From assembly GCA_963801715.1 (NCBI GenBank), contig CAWDGB010000003.1:51791-115790 (forward strand): 64,000 nt of DNA. The letters are read 5' to 3'. Source of the stretch: CAVVJA01 sp963801715. Its GTDB lineage: Bacteria; Actinomycetota; Actinomycetes; Mycobacteriales; Jatrophihabitantaceae. A model generated the notes under the pieces. That model made no database searches and was not told the origin of the DNA. It saw nothing but the letters and a program-made list of their open reading frames with translations. Shown here one piece after another: positions 1 through 9,833 of this stretch. Position 1 is the first letter of the stretch. Each line of letters starts with the position of its first letter. The translations under genes and the position numbers were made by a program.

Positions 1-2
1 TG

Positions 3-671
3 ATCATCGTTGATCCGGGAGTCGGAAACCAGAAGAACCGGACCGCGGTCCCGGGCTGGAACGACCTACATACGGATTTCCTCGACCGACTCGCGAGCAC
101 TGGCGTGCAACCGAGCGATGTCGATTACGTAGTGAACACTCATCTACACTTTGATCACGTCGGATGGCACACCCGACTGGTCGACGGGGTCTGGCAACCC
201 ACGTTCCCGGCTGCTCGCTATGTGATGTCGGCCAATGAATTCGGCTACTGGCAAGCGTCACCGGAGCATGAGATCGAAGATCAACTCGCTGGCTTCGCCG
301 ATTCGGTCGCGCCAGTGCATGACGCTGGGTTGGTCGACCTGGTCACCGACGATCACGTAGTCAGCGACGGCGTGCGTCTCGTGCCCTCGCCCGGTCACAC
401 GCCGTATCACGTCAGTGTCGTTATCGAGTCACGTGGCCGGACGGCGGTGATCACCGGTGACGTAATGCACCACCCGTGTCAGATCGCCTATCCCCACTGG
501 GGAGCGGCCTCAGACTTCAATCCTGACCAGGCCCGCGCCTCGAGGTCGGATCTCGTCGAGCGGGTCGCCGACACCGGCACGCTGGTCATTGGGACTCACT
601 TTGCGGACCCGGTAGCTGGACACATCAGGCGTGACAGCGCAGGGTTCCGCTTGATTTCCGCGGAGAGCTAG
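3..671 (+). CDS. MBL-fold metallo-hydrolase, 5' end cut by window
   Basis: The frame is open from base 3, so the start codon lies outside the window; the internal GTG at 105 is not the real start. The visible part has the metallo-beta-lactamase metal-binding motif THLHFDH (residues 46-52 of the visible part), a later PGHTPYH histidine, a GDV metal-bridging aspartate and a terminal GTHFADP histidine. This order is typical of lactonase-like MBL hydrolases that use two metal ions to hydrolyse an ester, lactone or thioester. The motif set is seen directly; the substrate cannot be inferred. No signal peptide can be judged because the N-terminus is missing. Confidence 0.9.
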   Translation: MIVDPGVGNQKNRTAVPGWNDLHTDFLDRLASTGVQPSDVDYVVNTHLHFDHVGWHTRLVDGVWQPTFPAARYVMSANEFGYWQASPEHEIEDQLAGFADSVAPVHDAGLVDLVTDDHVVSDGVRLVPSPGHTPYHVSVVIESRGRTAVITGDVMHHPCQIAYPHWGAASDFNPDQARASRSDLVERVADTGTLVIGTHFADPVAGHIRRDSAGFRLISAES

Positions 672-1137
672 CGAAGCTTGGCAGTCCAGCCAGCGCTGTG
701 GCACGCACAGCAGCGGTTCGGCGCGCCGTGGGCCGGGCCGCAGGCGGGCTGCTGGCGGTGCGACACGACGAGGTGGTCAGCCTGTTTCCGCGCGGAAAGC
801 ACCGGGTTCGACTTGCGCAAGCTTCCCGAGGTGATCGATCTGCTGGTCGCGGTGCGGCTGCTCACGCCACGAGCAGCACCGCCAAAACACCAGCAAACTA
901 GACTGATCAGCCGTGCTTTTGCAGCTGACCGCAACTCAGCTACAAGGCGAAATACCGCTGCCTCGACAGCAGCCACATCTCGCTTGTGATTCGGCAACGT
1001 TCAGGTCGATCCGCAGTTCGCCGGACGCTATCGGTAGATCGAGGCTCTGACTCGTGGTACCAATCGATCAACGCTCTGCCTGGTGAAGGCAAATCGCTCG
1101 ACGGCGTGCCGAGCTGAAAGTCGAAGGGAGAGGCAAA
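672..1137. other. 466-bp gap, no supported gene
   Basis: Open frames on both strands are short, Arg/Ala-rich and unlike any family I recognise. No transposase motif, tRNA or convincing hairpin is visible. The last 15 bases hold the GGGAGAGG ribosome-binding site of the next gene. Confidence 0.4.
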
Positions 1138-1797
1138 ATGTCGCAACCACAGGTAACGTATCCGGTGCAATTCTCGGTCGATTATCCGGACCGGCCACTC
1201 AACCGGGTGACAACGCTGCTTCGGATCTTCGCGGTCATACCTATCCTCATCGTGTTGCAGGTCGTGTCCGGCGCGACGGTCATTGCGGCCGGTGGCTGGG
1301 GCCAGTCTGCCTACGGCACCAACGCGCGATACGTCGTGATCGGGGCGGGCGGCCTCCTCTTCTTGGGCCCGCTCTTGATGATCCTGTTCCGGCGGAAGTA
1401 CCCGCGATGGTGGTTCGACTGGAACTTGGAGCTCCAGCGGTTCACCCTTCGCGTGGTCGTCTATCTCGCGCTCATGGATGATCGGTATCCGTCAACCGAT
1501 GAACACCAGGCTGTCCACCTGGACTACCGCTACCCAGATGCCGGCCGGGAGTTGAACCGGTGGCTTCCCCTGGTGAAGTGGCTGCTGGTCATTCCGCACC
1601 TGGTCGTGCTCCTGTTTCTGTGGGCCGCTGCCGTTGTCGTCATCATCATCGCCTGGTTCGCCATTTTGTTTACCGGGCGATACCCGAGGGCCATGTTCGA
1701 CTTCGTGGAAGGTGTCCTGCGGTGGGTGCAGCGGGTAATCGCTTATGCCTTCCTGCTGGTCACGGACAAATATCCTCCGTTCTCTTTGGCCGCATAG
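1138..1797 (+). CDS. DUF4389 membrane protein with two internal repeats
   Basis: A 219-residue integral membrane protein recognised as DUF4389. The sequence is an internal duplication: residues about 15-40 (DYPDRPLNRVTTLLR and the hydrophobic stretch after it) match residues about 131-160 (RYPDAGRELNRWLPLVK...), and a second YPR-WFD-type amphipathic segment at 85-120 matches 179-216. Each half supplies one or two transmembrane helices. The ATG start is supported by GGGAGAGG about 5 bases upstream. The family has no assigned biochemical role that I know of. The gene stands alone, with gaps on both sides. Confidence 0.85.
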   Translation: MSQPQVTYPVQFSVDYPDRPLNRVTTLLRIFAVIPILIVLQVVSGATVIAAGGWGQSAYGTNARYVVIGAGGLLFLGPLLMILFRRKYPRWWFDWNLELQRFTLRVVVYLALMDDRYPSTDEHQAVHLDYRYPDAGRELNRWLPLVKWLLVIPHLVVLLFLWAAAVVVIIIAWFAILFTGRYPRAMFDFVEGVLRWVQRVIAYAFLLVTDKYPPFSLAA

Positions 1798-2076
1798 AGA
1801 TCGGCATCGGCTGTGCACCGACGATAAGCTGTGCAATCGATGAGAGCTCGATGGGAGACCGGCCTTGGCGCCGCGTCATCGGCCGACCACATCACGTTCG
1901 CACGCGATGAGCCCAGCACAGCGGCGAATGCCGCGATGTTGGCCCCGTCCCTTGGAGAGCACTCATCAACGGCCTAGAGTTCACGCAATCGCTATGGCGA
2001 GCGTGCGGGGCCGCTCGATGGGCGAAGGGGGAAACGACGCGCGCTGGGGCGATCCCATATTCACGAGGGGAGAAGT

Positions 2077-3108
2077 ATGAGAGTCATCCGTGGCGTCGTC
2101 ACCATCGGGGCCATCGCAGGCTTGATTCTGGGCGCGACCACCGCGACGGCGAGTGCGCACGCCCCCGTTGTCAGACCCGGCCAGAGCATCCAGGCGGCCG
2201 TGAACGCCGCACCGCCGGGTGGCACTGTCGTCATTGGTCGCGGCACGTTTCATGAGTCCGTGCTCATCACGAAACCGCTTCGGCTCGTAGGCAGCGGGTC
2301 AGGCACCGTGCTCAAGCCGGGTGGGGCGCCCAGCGACTGTGCGCCGAACGGGATCTGCGCGCTCTCGCCTGGCGGGAAGGTGTCGATCAGCAATCTCACC
2401 GTCCGCGGATTCGACGGCTTTGGGGTCTTCGCGTTCCAGGCGACCAACGGATTCAGCGTTACTGGTGTGCGCGCGGAAAACGACGGGGAGTACGGCGTCG
2501 CTGCCTTCGAGTCCCATGGCATCTCGTTCGTCAACAACTTCGCGAGCAATGCGGAGGAGGCCGGCTTCTACATCGGTGACACCGAGGACGCCGCTGGTCT
2601 CGTTGCAGCCAACACGGCCGTCGGGTCCGCTTTCGGCATCTTCCTCCGCGACTCCCGGCACGGCCAGGTGGTCGGCAACAAGGTCAGCGGAAACTGTGTC
2701 GGCATCCTCGGTCTGGACACCAACTCGATGACATCGACCGGCGACGACGTGTCGGCCGGCGACTGGCGGCTGCTCGGCAACAAGGTGCGTAACAACAGCA
2801 AGGCGTGCCCGCCGAACGAGGAAGCTCCGCCGCTGTCGGGACTAGGCATTGCGCTCTTCGGCCCGGACAACTACCTCGTCACCGGCAACGTCATCACCGG
2901 GAACAAGCCGTCCGGTCCCTCCGCGGTCACCGGTGGCGTAGCCGTTATCGACTCCACCCAGTTCGGGGGGACAACGCCCAATGGGAACGTCGTGAAGGCC
3001 AATGTCGTCAAGGGCAACGACCCCGACATTTTCTGGGACGGTAGTGGTACGGGCAACGTCTTCGCCCACAACCTCTGCGTGACCTCGGTGCCCTCCGGGC
3101 TCTGCTGA
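2077..3108 (+). CDS. secreted right-handed beta-helix (NosD-like) protein
   Basis: A 343-residue protein with a Sec-type signal peptide (charged start, hydrophobic core, cleavage probably after ATASAHA near residue 28). It continues with an IQAAVNAAPPGGTVVIGRG segment, the usual opening of NosD/pectate-lyase-like parallel beta-helix proteins. The rest consists of repeated G-x-x-[IV]-x-x-N rungs (for example FSVTGVRAEND, ISFVNNFASNA, YLVTGNVITGN), consistent with a solenoid. There are paired cysteines in two places (CAPNGICA; the C-terminal SVPSGLC). GAGGGGAGAAG just upstream supports the ATG. The likely role is an extracellular carbohydrate-binding or polysaccharide-lyase-like protein; no catalytic residues can be assigned. 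Confidence 0.85.
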   Translation: MRVIRGVVTIGAIAGLILGATTATASAHAPVVRPGQSIQAAVNAAPPGGTVVIGRGTFHESVLITKPLRLVGSGSGTVLKPGGAPSDCAPNGICALSPGGKVSISNLTVRGFDGFGVFAFQATNGFSVTGVRAENDGEYGVAAFESHGISFVNNFASNAEEAGFYIGDTEDAAGLVAANTAVGSAFGIFLRDSRHGQVVGNKVSGNCVGILGLDTNSMTSTGDDVSAGDWRLLGNKVRNNSKACPPNEEAPPLSGLGIALFGPDNYLVTGNVITGNKPSGPSAVTGGVAVIDSTQFGGTTPNGNVVKANVVKGNDPDIFWDGSGTGNVFAHNLCVTSVPSGLC

Positions 3109-3119
3109 GTTCCGCTTGA

Positions 3120-3165
3120 TGTCGCGCCGGCGGTGTGGCTCAGACTCCCACCCGTCGGCGCGACA
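3120..3165. terminator. hairpin between convergent genes
   Basis: TGTCGCGCCGGCG (3120-3132) pairs with CGTCGGCGCGACA (3153-3165), 12 of 13 Watson-Crick plus one G-T, with a 20-base loop. It lies 12 bases past the beta-helix stop and 65 bases past the rocD stop on the other strand, so it could terminate both. There is no long T tract, as is common in actinobacteria. Confidence 0.5.
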
Positions 3166-3230
3166 GCCCGGTCGACCTCCGCTACGTCATCACCATCCGC
3201 AAACCTGAGTCCGGTCCTGACGTCATCGTC

Positions 3231-4454
3231 TCAGGCCTCGCTGAGCTCCTCGGCGAGCTGCCCCATCGCCCATTCGAGATCGGTCGCGTCGATGACCAGA
3301 GGGGGGGCAAGCCGGATGGTCCGGTCATGTGCCTCCTTGGCCAACACGCCCCGATTCAGCAGGCCTTCACAGACGTCGCGGCCGTCGCGCTGCGCGAGGT
3401 CGATCCCCGCCCACAGCCCGCGGCTGCGGACCGCATCGATGGCGTCAGACGGCAGGTCCTTCAGCATCCGGGCGAACTGCTCGCCCATCAATGCCGCGCG
3501 TTGCTGGTACTCACCGGTGGCCATCATCCGGACCACCTCGGTGCCGATCGCGCACGCGAGCGGGTTCCCACCGAACGTGCTTCCGTGCTCGCCGGGCCGG
3601 AACACGCCGAGAACGTCGCGTCTGGATACGACCGCGGACAACGGCAACACGCCCCCACCGAGCGCCTTGCCCAGAACGTAGATGTCCGGACGCACTCCCT
3701 CGTGGTCGCAGGCAAAGGTATACCCGGTGCGGCCAAGCCCCGACTGAATCTCATCGGCGATCATCAGCACGTTCGCCTCCGTGCAGGCGTCGCGCACGGA
3801 TTGCAAGTATCCGTCGGGCGGGATGATCACGCCGCGCTCACCCTGGATCGGTTCGATAAGAACGGCGGCGGTCCGATCGTCGATGACCGCCCGCAGGGCT
3901 TCCGCGTCGCCGAACGGGATCCGAACGAACCCAGGCGTAAACGGGCCGTAGTCGGCCGTCGCCAACGAGTCTTCGGAGAAGCTGACGATCGTAATGGTCC
4001 GGCCGTGGAAGTTCCCGCCGGCGATCACTATCTTGGCCTGGTCGTTGGGGATGCCCTTGACCTGGTAACCCCACTTGCGCGCGGTCTTGATCGCGGTTTC
4101 CACAGCCTCGGCGCCGGTGTTCATCGGCAGCACAAGATCCATGCCGGCGAGCTCGGCGAGCTCCGCGCAGAACGTGCCGAGCTGATCGTTATGAAAAGCC
4201 CGGCTGGTAACCGTGAGGCGGTCGAGCTGCGCGTGCGCGACGGCGGTGAGTCGCGGGTGGCGATGCCCAAAGTTGAGCGCGCCGTACGCGGCGAGCAGGT
4301 CAAGGTAGCGACGCCCGTCGACGTCACGGACCCACGCACCCTCGGCTTCGGCGATCACAACGGGCAGCGGCGCGTAGTTCCGCGCGCTGTGTGCCTCGAC
4401 GAGGTCGATCGCCGCCCTGGTCCGCGCCGACACGCCGTCAATCTTGACGTTCAT
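3231..4454 (-). CDS. rocD: ornithine aminotransferase (class III PLP)
   Basis: A 407-residue fold-type I class III aminotransferase. It carries the features of ornithine--oxo-acid transaminase: NTGAEAVETAIKTARKWGY (from residue 112), the PLP-ring aspartate in ADEIQSGLGRTG (D234), and the Schiff-base lysine in VLGKALGGG (K263), followed by GEHGSTFGGNPLA. It converts L-ornithine and 2-oxoglutarate to glutamate-5-semialdehyde and glutamate in arginine/ornithine degradation. Length and motif order match the family fully. In many actinobacteria rocD follows a dimethylarginine hydrolase gene; here nothing of the kind is upstream. The ATG overlaps the stop of a ten-codon reading frame. Confidence in the substrate rests on family resemblance alone. 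Confidence 0.93.
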   Translation of the reverse strand: MNVKIDGVSARTRAAIDLVEAHSARNYAPLPVVIAEAEGAWVRDVDGRRYLDLLAAYGALNFGHRHPRLTAVAHAQLDRLTVTSRAFHNDQLGTFCAELAELAGMDLVLPMNTGAEAVETAIKTARKWGYQVKGIPNDQAKIVIAGGNFHGRTITIVSFSEDSLATADYGPFTPGFVRIPFGDAEALRAVIDDRTAAVLIEPIQGERGVIIPPDGYLQSVRDACTEANVLMIADEIQSGLGRTGYTFACDHEGVRPDIYVLGKALGGGVLPLSAVVSRRDVLGVFRPGEHGSTFGGNPLACAIGTEVVRMMATGEYQQRAALMGEQFARMLKDLPSDAIDAVRSRGLWAGIDLAQRDGRDVCEGLLNRGVLAKEAHDRTIRLAPPLVIDATDLEWAMGQLAEELSEA

Positions 4455-4483
4455 CGGCCAGCCTGCGCTGCTCGCCTGCTCAT
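4451..4483 (-). CDS. possible ten-codon leader frame ahead of rocD
   Basis: An ATG at 4483 opens a ten-codon frame (MSRRAAQAGR) whose TGA overlaps the rocD ATG as ATGA. An AAGGGAG sequence lies about 8 bases before it, whereas rocD has no good ribosome-binding site of its own. This arrangement would allow translational coupling. It could also be the last scrap of a lost upstream gene. Weakly supported. Confidence 0.3.
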   Translation of the reverse strand: MSRRAAQAGR

Positions 4484-4537
4484 TGCATGACTCCCTTCAC
4501 CCATCAAGCGTCCCAACCGAGACAGTAGCCGCGTTGA

Positions 4538-6800
4538 ATGCGCATGGGCCGCGACTCGGACGATCATCGCGGGGCCCAGCGTGTGGCCGGGCGCATGACC
4601 GCGCTCGCGGCCGACGGCTCGACCCTCTACGCCGGCGCGGCCGACGGTGGGGTCTGGAAGAAGGTCGGAACCGGCGCCTGGCAGCCGCTGACCGACGACT
4701 CGCCGACGCTTTCGATCGGCGCGCTTACGGTCGACCCGAGCCACGGGCTCTGGGTCGGCACGGGCGAGGCGAACACCAACTCGGACTCCTACGCCGGAGT
4801 AGGCGTGCTGTTCTCTAGCGACGGCGGAGCCAACTTCTCACGCGTCGGCGGCGACGAGCTGAACAACCACACGATCGGCCGACTCGTCTACGACAACGGT
4901 TTTGTGCTTGCCGCGACGAGCCAAGGGCTCTTCCGGCACTCGGCGACGATCCGGTCCGGCCCGTGGACGTCGGTGTTAGCCGCGGGTGTCGGCTTGCCGG
5001 CCACCTGCTCGCAGTCGGGCGGCATCGAGGGCGCGGCCTTCGTCAGCGACGTCGCGGTGAAACCAGGATCGGCCGGTAAGGTCGTCGATGCCGTCGTCGG
5101 CTGGCGCGCGGGCTCGAACTGCAACGGGTTCTTCCAGTCGAACAACGGCGGCCAGACATTCGCGCCGCGTCGTGGTCGGCGGTGCGGTCAACGACAAAGA
5201 CCACGGCCGGGTGACGATCGCGTGGTCGGCGGACGGCGCCAAGGCCTACGCGCTCGTCCAGTCGGCATCGATGTTCAACCACGCGAAGACCGACCAAGGC
5301 GGCACCAGCTGCAGGGCGTATACGCGTCGAACGGCAACTTCGCCGGACCCTGGAACAAGATCGCCGAGTGGCGGAACCTGCAGAACAGCGGGTCGGCGCT
5401 GAAGAACAAGTCGAAGGGCTACCACCCCGGCGTGCAGGCTTGGTACAACCAGTTCCTCGGTCGTCGACCCCGCCAACGCGAACCACCTGTTCCTCGGGCT
5501 CGAAGAGGTCTTCGAGACCACGAACGGTGGCGTCAGCTGGCGCGCCGCCGGACCGTACTGGAACTTCGGCCTGCCCTGCGCCGCCAACGGTCTAGACAGC
5601 TGCCCGCCCACGACCCATCCGGATCAGCACGCGGTCACGATCGCAACGGCACAGGTGTACGTCGGTAACGACGGCGGCGTCTACCAGCGCGGGCTGAATA
5701 GCACGTCGAACTTCGCCCACCTGAACGACGGGCTCAACACGCTGCAGTACTACTACGCCGATGCGGGCCCGGTATCCGGTGGCGACGCGCTGTGGGGTGG
5801 CCTGCAGGACAACGGCGAGTCGCTGCTTCCACCTGGCGCGTCGACCATGGTGTCTCCGTTCGGCGGTGACGGTGGCGACACCCTCGTCGATCACACGAAC
5901 GGCAACCGGGCCGTCGTCGAGTATGTGGGCCTCGACATGGCGCTGACGACGAACGGCGGCGTCTCCAGTGGCGCGCCCGGCTCGAACTCGTTCCGCGAGA
6001 TCTCGCCGTCCTGCTCCGCCTTGACCTACACACCGAGCCCGTGCGATCCGCTGCCTCGCTTCATCGCACCATTTGAACCAGACGCAACGAGCCCGACGCA
6101 CTGGTACGCGGGCGGCGAGTTCGTATGGGACAACCAGGACAAGGGATGGAGCACGACGTGTAGCGCCTCGGCGTGCGACTGGAAGATCGCCGGCGACACG
6201 GGCGCCGGACACTCGACGACTCAGATCGCGGGCTCGAACGGCACCTGGTACGCCGCGTGGTGCGGCCCGTGCAACTCGGCCGGCTTCGCCCGCGGGATCC
6301 TCACGAACTTCGGCGGGACAGTGCACCAGCTAGACCTCCCGGCTCCGCCGAACGGGAACGTGCCGCTGCGATTCATCCAGGGCCTCTACGTCGAGCCGAA
6401 CCATGCCAACCATGTGTACGCGGTCTTCAACGGGTTCTCCCGGCGCTGGACCAACACGTTCTCCGCAGGCGAGGGTCACGTATTCGAGTCGAACGACGGC
6501 GGCGTGACGTGGACGGACATCAGCGGAAACCTGCCGGATGCGCCAGGCGATGACATCGTGCAGCTTCCGGACGGTCGTCTCGTCCTGGCCAGCGACATCG
6601 GCGTAATGATCTCGTCCGGATCGCACGGTGGTACCTGGACTCGGCTCGGCACTAACCTGCCGAACGCCTCGGTCAACGACCTGCAGATGAGCCCGAACGG
6701 GAGCTACATCATCGCGGCAACCCACGGTCGAGGTCTCTGGACCATCGCGAACGCCATAGCTGTAATCCAGCGCTGGCGTGATCGGCGCATCGGATGCTGA
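4538..6800 (+). pseudogene. BNR/WD40-like secreted beta-propeller protein, three frameshifts
   Basis: The protein is rich in propeller motifs: TLYAGAADGGVWK, LWVGTGEAN, VLFSSDGGANF, VYVGNDGGVYQ, FESNDGGVTWTDISGNLP, and a terminal AATHGRGLWTI. These are typical of BNR/sialidase-fold or VPS10-like exoproteins. To read it through, the frame must change near 5165 (after FFQSNNGGQTFA), near 5310 (into LQGVYASNGNFAGPW) and at about 5460 (into VVDPANANHLFLGLEEVFETT). After that it runs clean to 6800. The N-terminus begins directly in the first propeller motif, with no signal peptide, so the 5' end also looks lost. Coding quality is preserved in every segment, so either a very young pseudogene or indel errors would explain it. 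Confidence 0.75.
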
Positions 6801-6962
6801 TCACGCCAGCTACCCGAGGCCTGAACCGAGCCAGCCGACCAACCGCGCTCGACGCGGCTTGCCAAGTCGGCGATGCGCGTCCTCGAACCGGCTGAAACTG
6901 ACGACTCCACACGGTGGCTCCGAAATGGGATGATCCCGGGAGGCAACCGACGGAGGTTGATC

Positions 6963-8776
6963 ATGAATCGTAGCCGTTTCTGGGTCGCAGCCGCGTCAGG
7001 CGTGACACTCACCGCCCTCGCAGTCGCTCCGGCCACCGTCGCCGCGGCACCTGAACCGAATGGTCCGCCGAAGTGCTCATCCGGAGCGCGCACGCTCTCG
7101 CACTTCGGCGACCACGTGTACCCGGAGACCGGGAACGGCGGCTACACGAGCCTGCACACCGACGTGCACATGATCTACGACGCTCCGTCGAACCAGTTCC
7201 TGCCTGGCAACCACGTCGTGCTCACCGTTCGGGCGACCCAGTGCCTGACCGACTTCAGCCTCGACTTCGAGCGCACCGGCGTGGACGCGAACGGCGGCCC
7301 GGACATGACCATCGACTCCGTCGTCGTCCACGGGCGCCCGGCGTCGTACAAGTTCGTGCAGCCGACCTACCCCGGCGACCCGAACGGCCAGGACGACCCG
7401 GACCCGCGGGCGCACCAGGCCTCGCAGGTCAACCCGGTCGGCGGGCCCGCAGAACAACCCGCTGCCGCCCGCCTGCACGCCGGCAGGTGACCGGCGACGA
7501 CGTCAACGCGCAGAACGGCGACCCGTGCCCGGCGAACAAGCTGGTGATCACGCCGTTCCAGCACATCCCGGCCAACGCCGTCTTCAAGGTCACGGTGTCC
7601 TACACCGGCCGCCCGGGCGTGCACACCGACGGCGACGCCACCACCGAAGGCTGGTTCCGCAACGACACCCCAGTCGGCGACGGCGGGTTCGTCACGACCG
7701 AACCGGTCGGCACCGAGGACTGGATGCCACTCAACGACCATCCGAGCGCCAAGCCGACGTATGACTTCTACGACACCGTGAACGCCGGAAAGACCGCCAT
7801 TGCCAACGGCAAACTTCTTTCCAGCGTGCACAACCGTCCGGACGCTCACTTCCCGGGCGGCTCGACGACCTGGCATTGGCACTCGCCGGCTCCGATCGCG
7901 AGCTACCTGGTCGAGAACAGCGTCGGAGCATTCGACCTGACCTGGCGTGACGCGAGCGATGGCATTCGCTACTACGAGGCACAAAGCAGCGGGATTGACC
8001 CGGCACAGAAGCAGGCCAACCTCGCGATCATGAACCAGCAGCAGGACATCACCGACTTCCAAGCCCGCTTCAACGGTCCGTTCCCGTTCACCTCGGACGG
8101 CGTACTGGTTGGCATTCCCGAAGCCGGGTTCGAGGAGGAGATGCAGACCATGATCACCTTCCAGGGTGGTCAGATCGACCTCGACACCTTCAACCACGAG
8201 AACATGCACCAGTGGTGGGGTGACAGCGTCAGTCGGAGGCCAACTACAACCTGACCTTCTTCAAGGAGGGCATGGCCACCTTCGGCGAGTACCTGTTCGA
8301 CGCCCGCAACGCGGCGACAGCAGCCGGCGGCCTGGACACTCCGGCCGGCGCCGCGGCGTTCGACGCGAGCCTGGTCAATCAGTTCAACGCCAACTACGCC
8401 AACAACCGGCTCTGGACCGCTGCCCCATCCGACCCGACGCCGGCCACGCTGTTCTCGAGCCGCTTCACCTACACGCGGCCAGGGACCGCCTACATCGCGT
8501 TGCGCCAGATCCTCGGCAAGGCGAACTTCACCACGAGCGCTGCAACAGATACAGCGCGACTACCGCTTCTCGAGCATCACCGAGAAGCAGCTCGAGGCCG
8601 GGTTCCACGCCTGGCTGCCGAACCACAGCGCCGCGTGCAGCGCCCGCCTGGATGAGTTCTTCGTCCAATGGTTCGACACGGCCTACCCGCCCGGTGGCGG
8701 GGCGAATCGGCCGCAGATCACCGGCCCCGGGTTGAATGGGCCAGGCTTCTACAACCCGGATGGCACCTGCGGCTGA
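6963..8776 (+). pseudogene. secreted M1-family aminopeptidase, three frameshifts
   Basis: It starts at ATG 6963 after a GGAGGTTG ribosome-binding site, with a clear signal peptide (RSRFWVAAASGVTLTALAVA, cleavage near AAAP). The peptidase has the M1 zinc motif HENMHQWWGD (HExxH plus the conserved WWGD) and upstream GIPEAGFEEEM in the place of the GAMEN exopeptidase motif. Frame changes are required near 7450-7485 (into ACTPAVTGDDVNAQNGDPC), near 8235 (after HQWWGDSVS into EANYNLTFFKEGMATFGEY, which supplies the second glutamate region) and near 8545 (into LQQIQRDYRFSSITEKQLE). It ends at TGA 8776. All segments remain protein-like. It follows the broken propeller gene by about 160 bases and may have formed a secreted-hydrolase pair with it. 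Confidence 0.8.
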
Positions 8777-8900
8777 GCTTCATCGGTTGAGGCGGCTCAC
8801 GTCTGGCGAGCTGCCCACTGGTGTCGAGGATTGACATCGTCACCTCCTCGTACCACCGCCCGTCCTGCCAGACGGACTGGCGATGCCGGTCCTCCTCGAC
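8733..8900. repeat. direct repeat copy 1 (M1 3' end plus GNAT 3' end)
   Basis: About 168 bases, roughly 91-92% identical to 9666-9833 by eye, with one single-base indel. It includes the last 13 codons of the M1 peptidase and, on the minus strand, a decayed copy of the GNAT C-terminus (RQSVWQDGRWYEEVTMSILD). The matching intact GNAT C-terminus is in copy 2. Confidence 0.9.
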
Positions 8901-9023
8901 CTGACTAAGGCTCAAGTTGGTGCGTACCGCTGGTCGGGTGATGATCGTCAGGCCGTCGCGGGGGTCGTTCGCGACTGGGCGTTGGCGGTCAGGCCGCTGC
9001 GCGTCTCAGGACACCACAGGCCG

Positions 9024-9467
9024 TCAGTTGACATCGAATTCGTTGCCTTCGGGGTCGGTCATCGCTACGCCGTAGTGGTCGAGACCGTCCTCCTGCAGCA
9101 CGCGGACGGCGGTGGCTCCGAGCTCGGTCAGCCGCCGGACCTCGGCGTCGACACGCTCCCGCCGGGTGCTGAGTGCAACGCCGCGGCCGCCGCTGGCGTG
9201 GATGTCGAGATGGATCCGGTTCTTGATCGTCTTGCGTTCCGGGACGATCTGGAACCAGATGCTCGGCCCGCCACCGCCCGGGTCGGCGATGCGGTCCTCG
9301 CCGATCCCGAGGTCCTCGTCGGGCACCCCCATGTCGCGCCAGTAGTCGTCCCATGAGGCGAAGCCGTCCGGCGGCGGTTCCAGCTCGTACCCCAGGGCAG
9401 CGGCCCAGAAGCGGGCGAGCAGGTCGGGATTCGCGCAGTCGATGACGAGCTGGAACCTGACGGCCAC
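9024..9467 (-). CDS. VOC (glyoxalase/bleomycin-resistance fold) protein
   Basis: A 147-residue protein of the vicinal oxygen chelate superfamily, in the actinobacterial form that starts VAVRFQLVIDCANPDLLARFWAAALGY and ends VAMTDPEGNEFDVN. The HLDIHA segment and the C-terminal EGNEF glutamate occupy the usual metal-ligand positions. The GTG start at 9467 is chosen because GGAGGAGG lies 5 bases upstream, which excludes the longer open frame to 9608. Members bind small molecules or act as dioxygenases, isomerases or drug-binding proteins; no substrate can be named. The gene sits between two direct repeats and is flanked by copies of its neighbours' 3' ends. Confidence 0.88.
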   Translation of the reverse strand: MAVRFQLVIDCANPDLLARFWAAALGYELEPPPDGFASWDDYWRDMGVPDEDLGIGEDRIADPGGGGPSIWFQIVPERKTIKNRIHLDIHASGGRGVALSTRRERVDAEVRRLTELGATAVRVLQEDGLDHYGVAMTDPEGNEFDVN

Positions 9468-9665
9468 GGTGCCTCCTCCTGTCACTGCCTGCGCGCCAGC
9501 TTGCCCGAGCCCTCCGACAGTCCTCACATGATCAGCGCGAGTGCGGCGAACCGACAGGCTACGGCTGCTGATCGGTGCGCAAATCCAGGCTACCCAGACA
9601 GCCACCACCCCCCAGAACGCCGGACCTGCCTCAGCGAAACCGATGATCTTGAGCGTCGTCAGGTC

Positions 9666-9833
9666 GAGTGGGCCTGGCTTCTACAACCCGGATGGCACCT
9701 GCGGCCGAGCTTCATCGGTCGAGGCGGCTCACGTCCGGCGAGCTGCCCACTCGTGGTCGAGGATTGACATCATCACCTCGTCGTACCACCGCCCGTCGTG
9801 CCAGACGGACTGACGACGCCGGCCCTCCTCGAC
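9666..9833. repeat. direct repeat copy 2 (M1 3' end plus GNAT 3' end)
   Basis: Homologous to 8733-8900. Here the GNAT part is functional (the last 35 codons of the 9729-10316 gene) while the M1 part is a detached stub that keeps FYNPDGTCG but has lost its stop codon (TGA to CGA). The two copies bracket about 765 bases containing the VOC gene. Confidence 0.9.

Noticed and set aside
3135..4490. 451-codon open frame on the plus strand opposite rocD
   Set aside because: It is the antisense shadow of a complete, motif-rich aminotransferase; composition is Arg/Val/Asp-rich and matches no family.
4538..8776. Programmed ribosomal frameshifting as the cause of the frame changes
   Set aside because: No slippery heptamers or downstream structures recur at the crossover points, and three shifts in each of two unrelated genes would be without precedent.
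9467..9608. N-terminal extension of the VOC protein to 9608
   Set aside because: The extension has no homology, and a strong GGAGGAGG sits just before the GTG at 9467.
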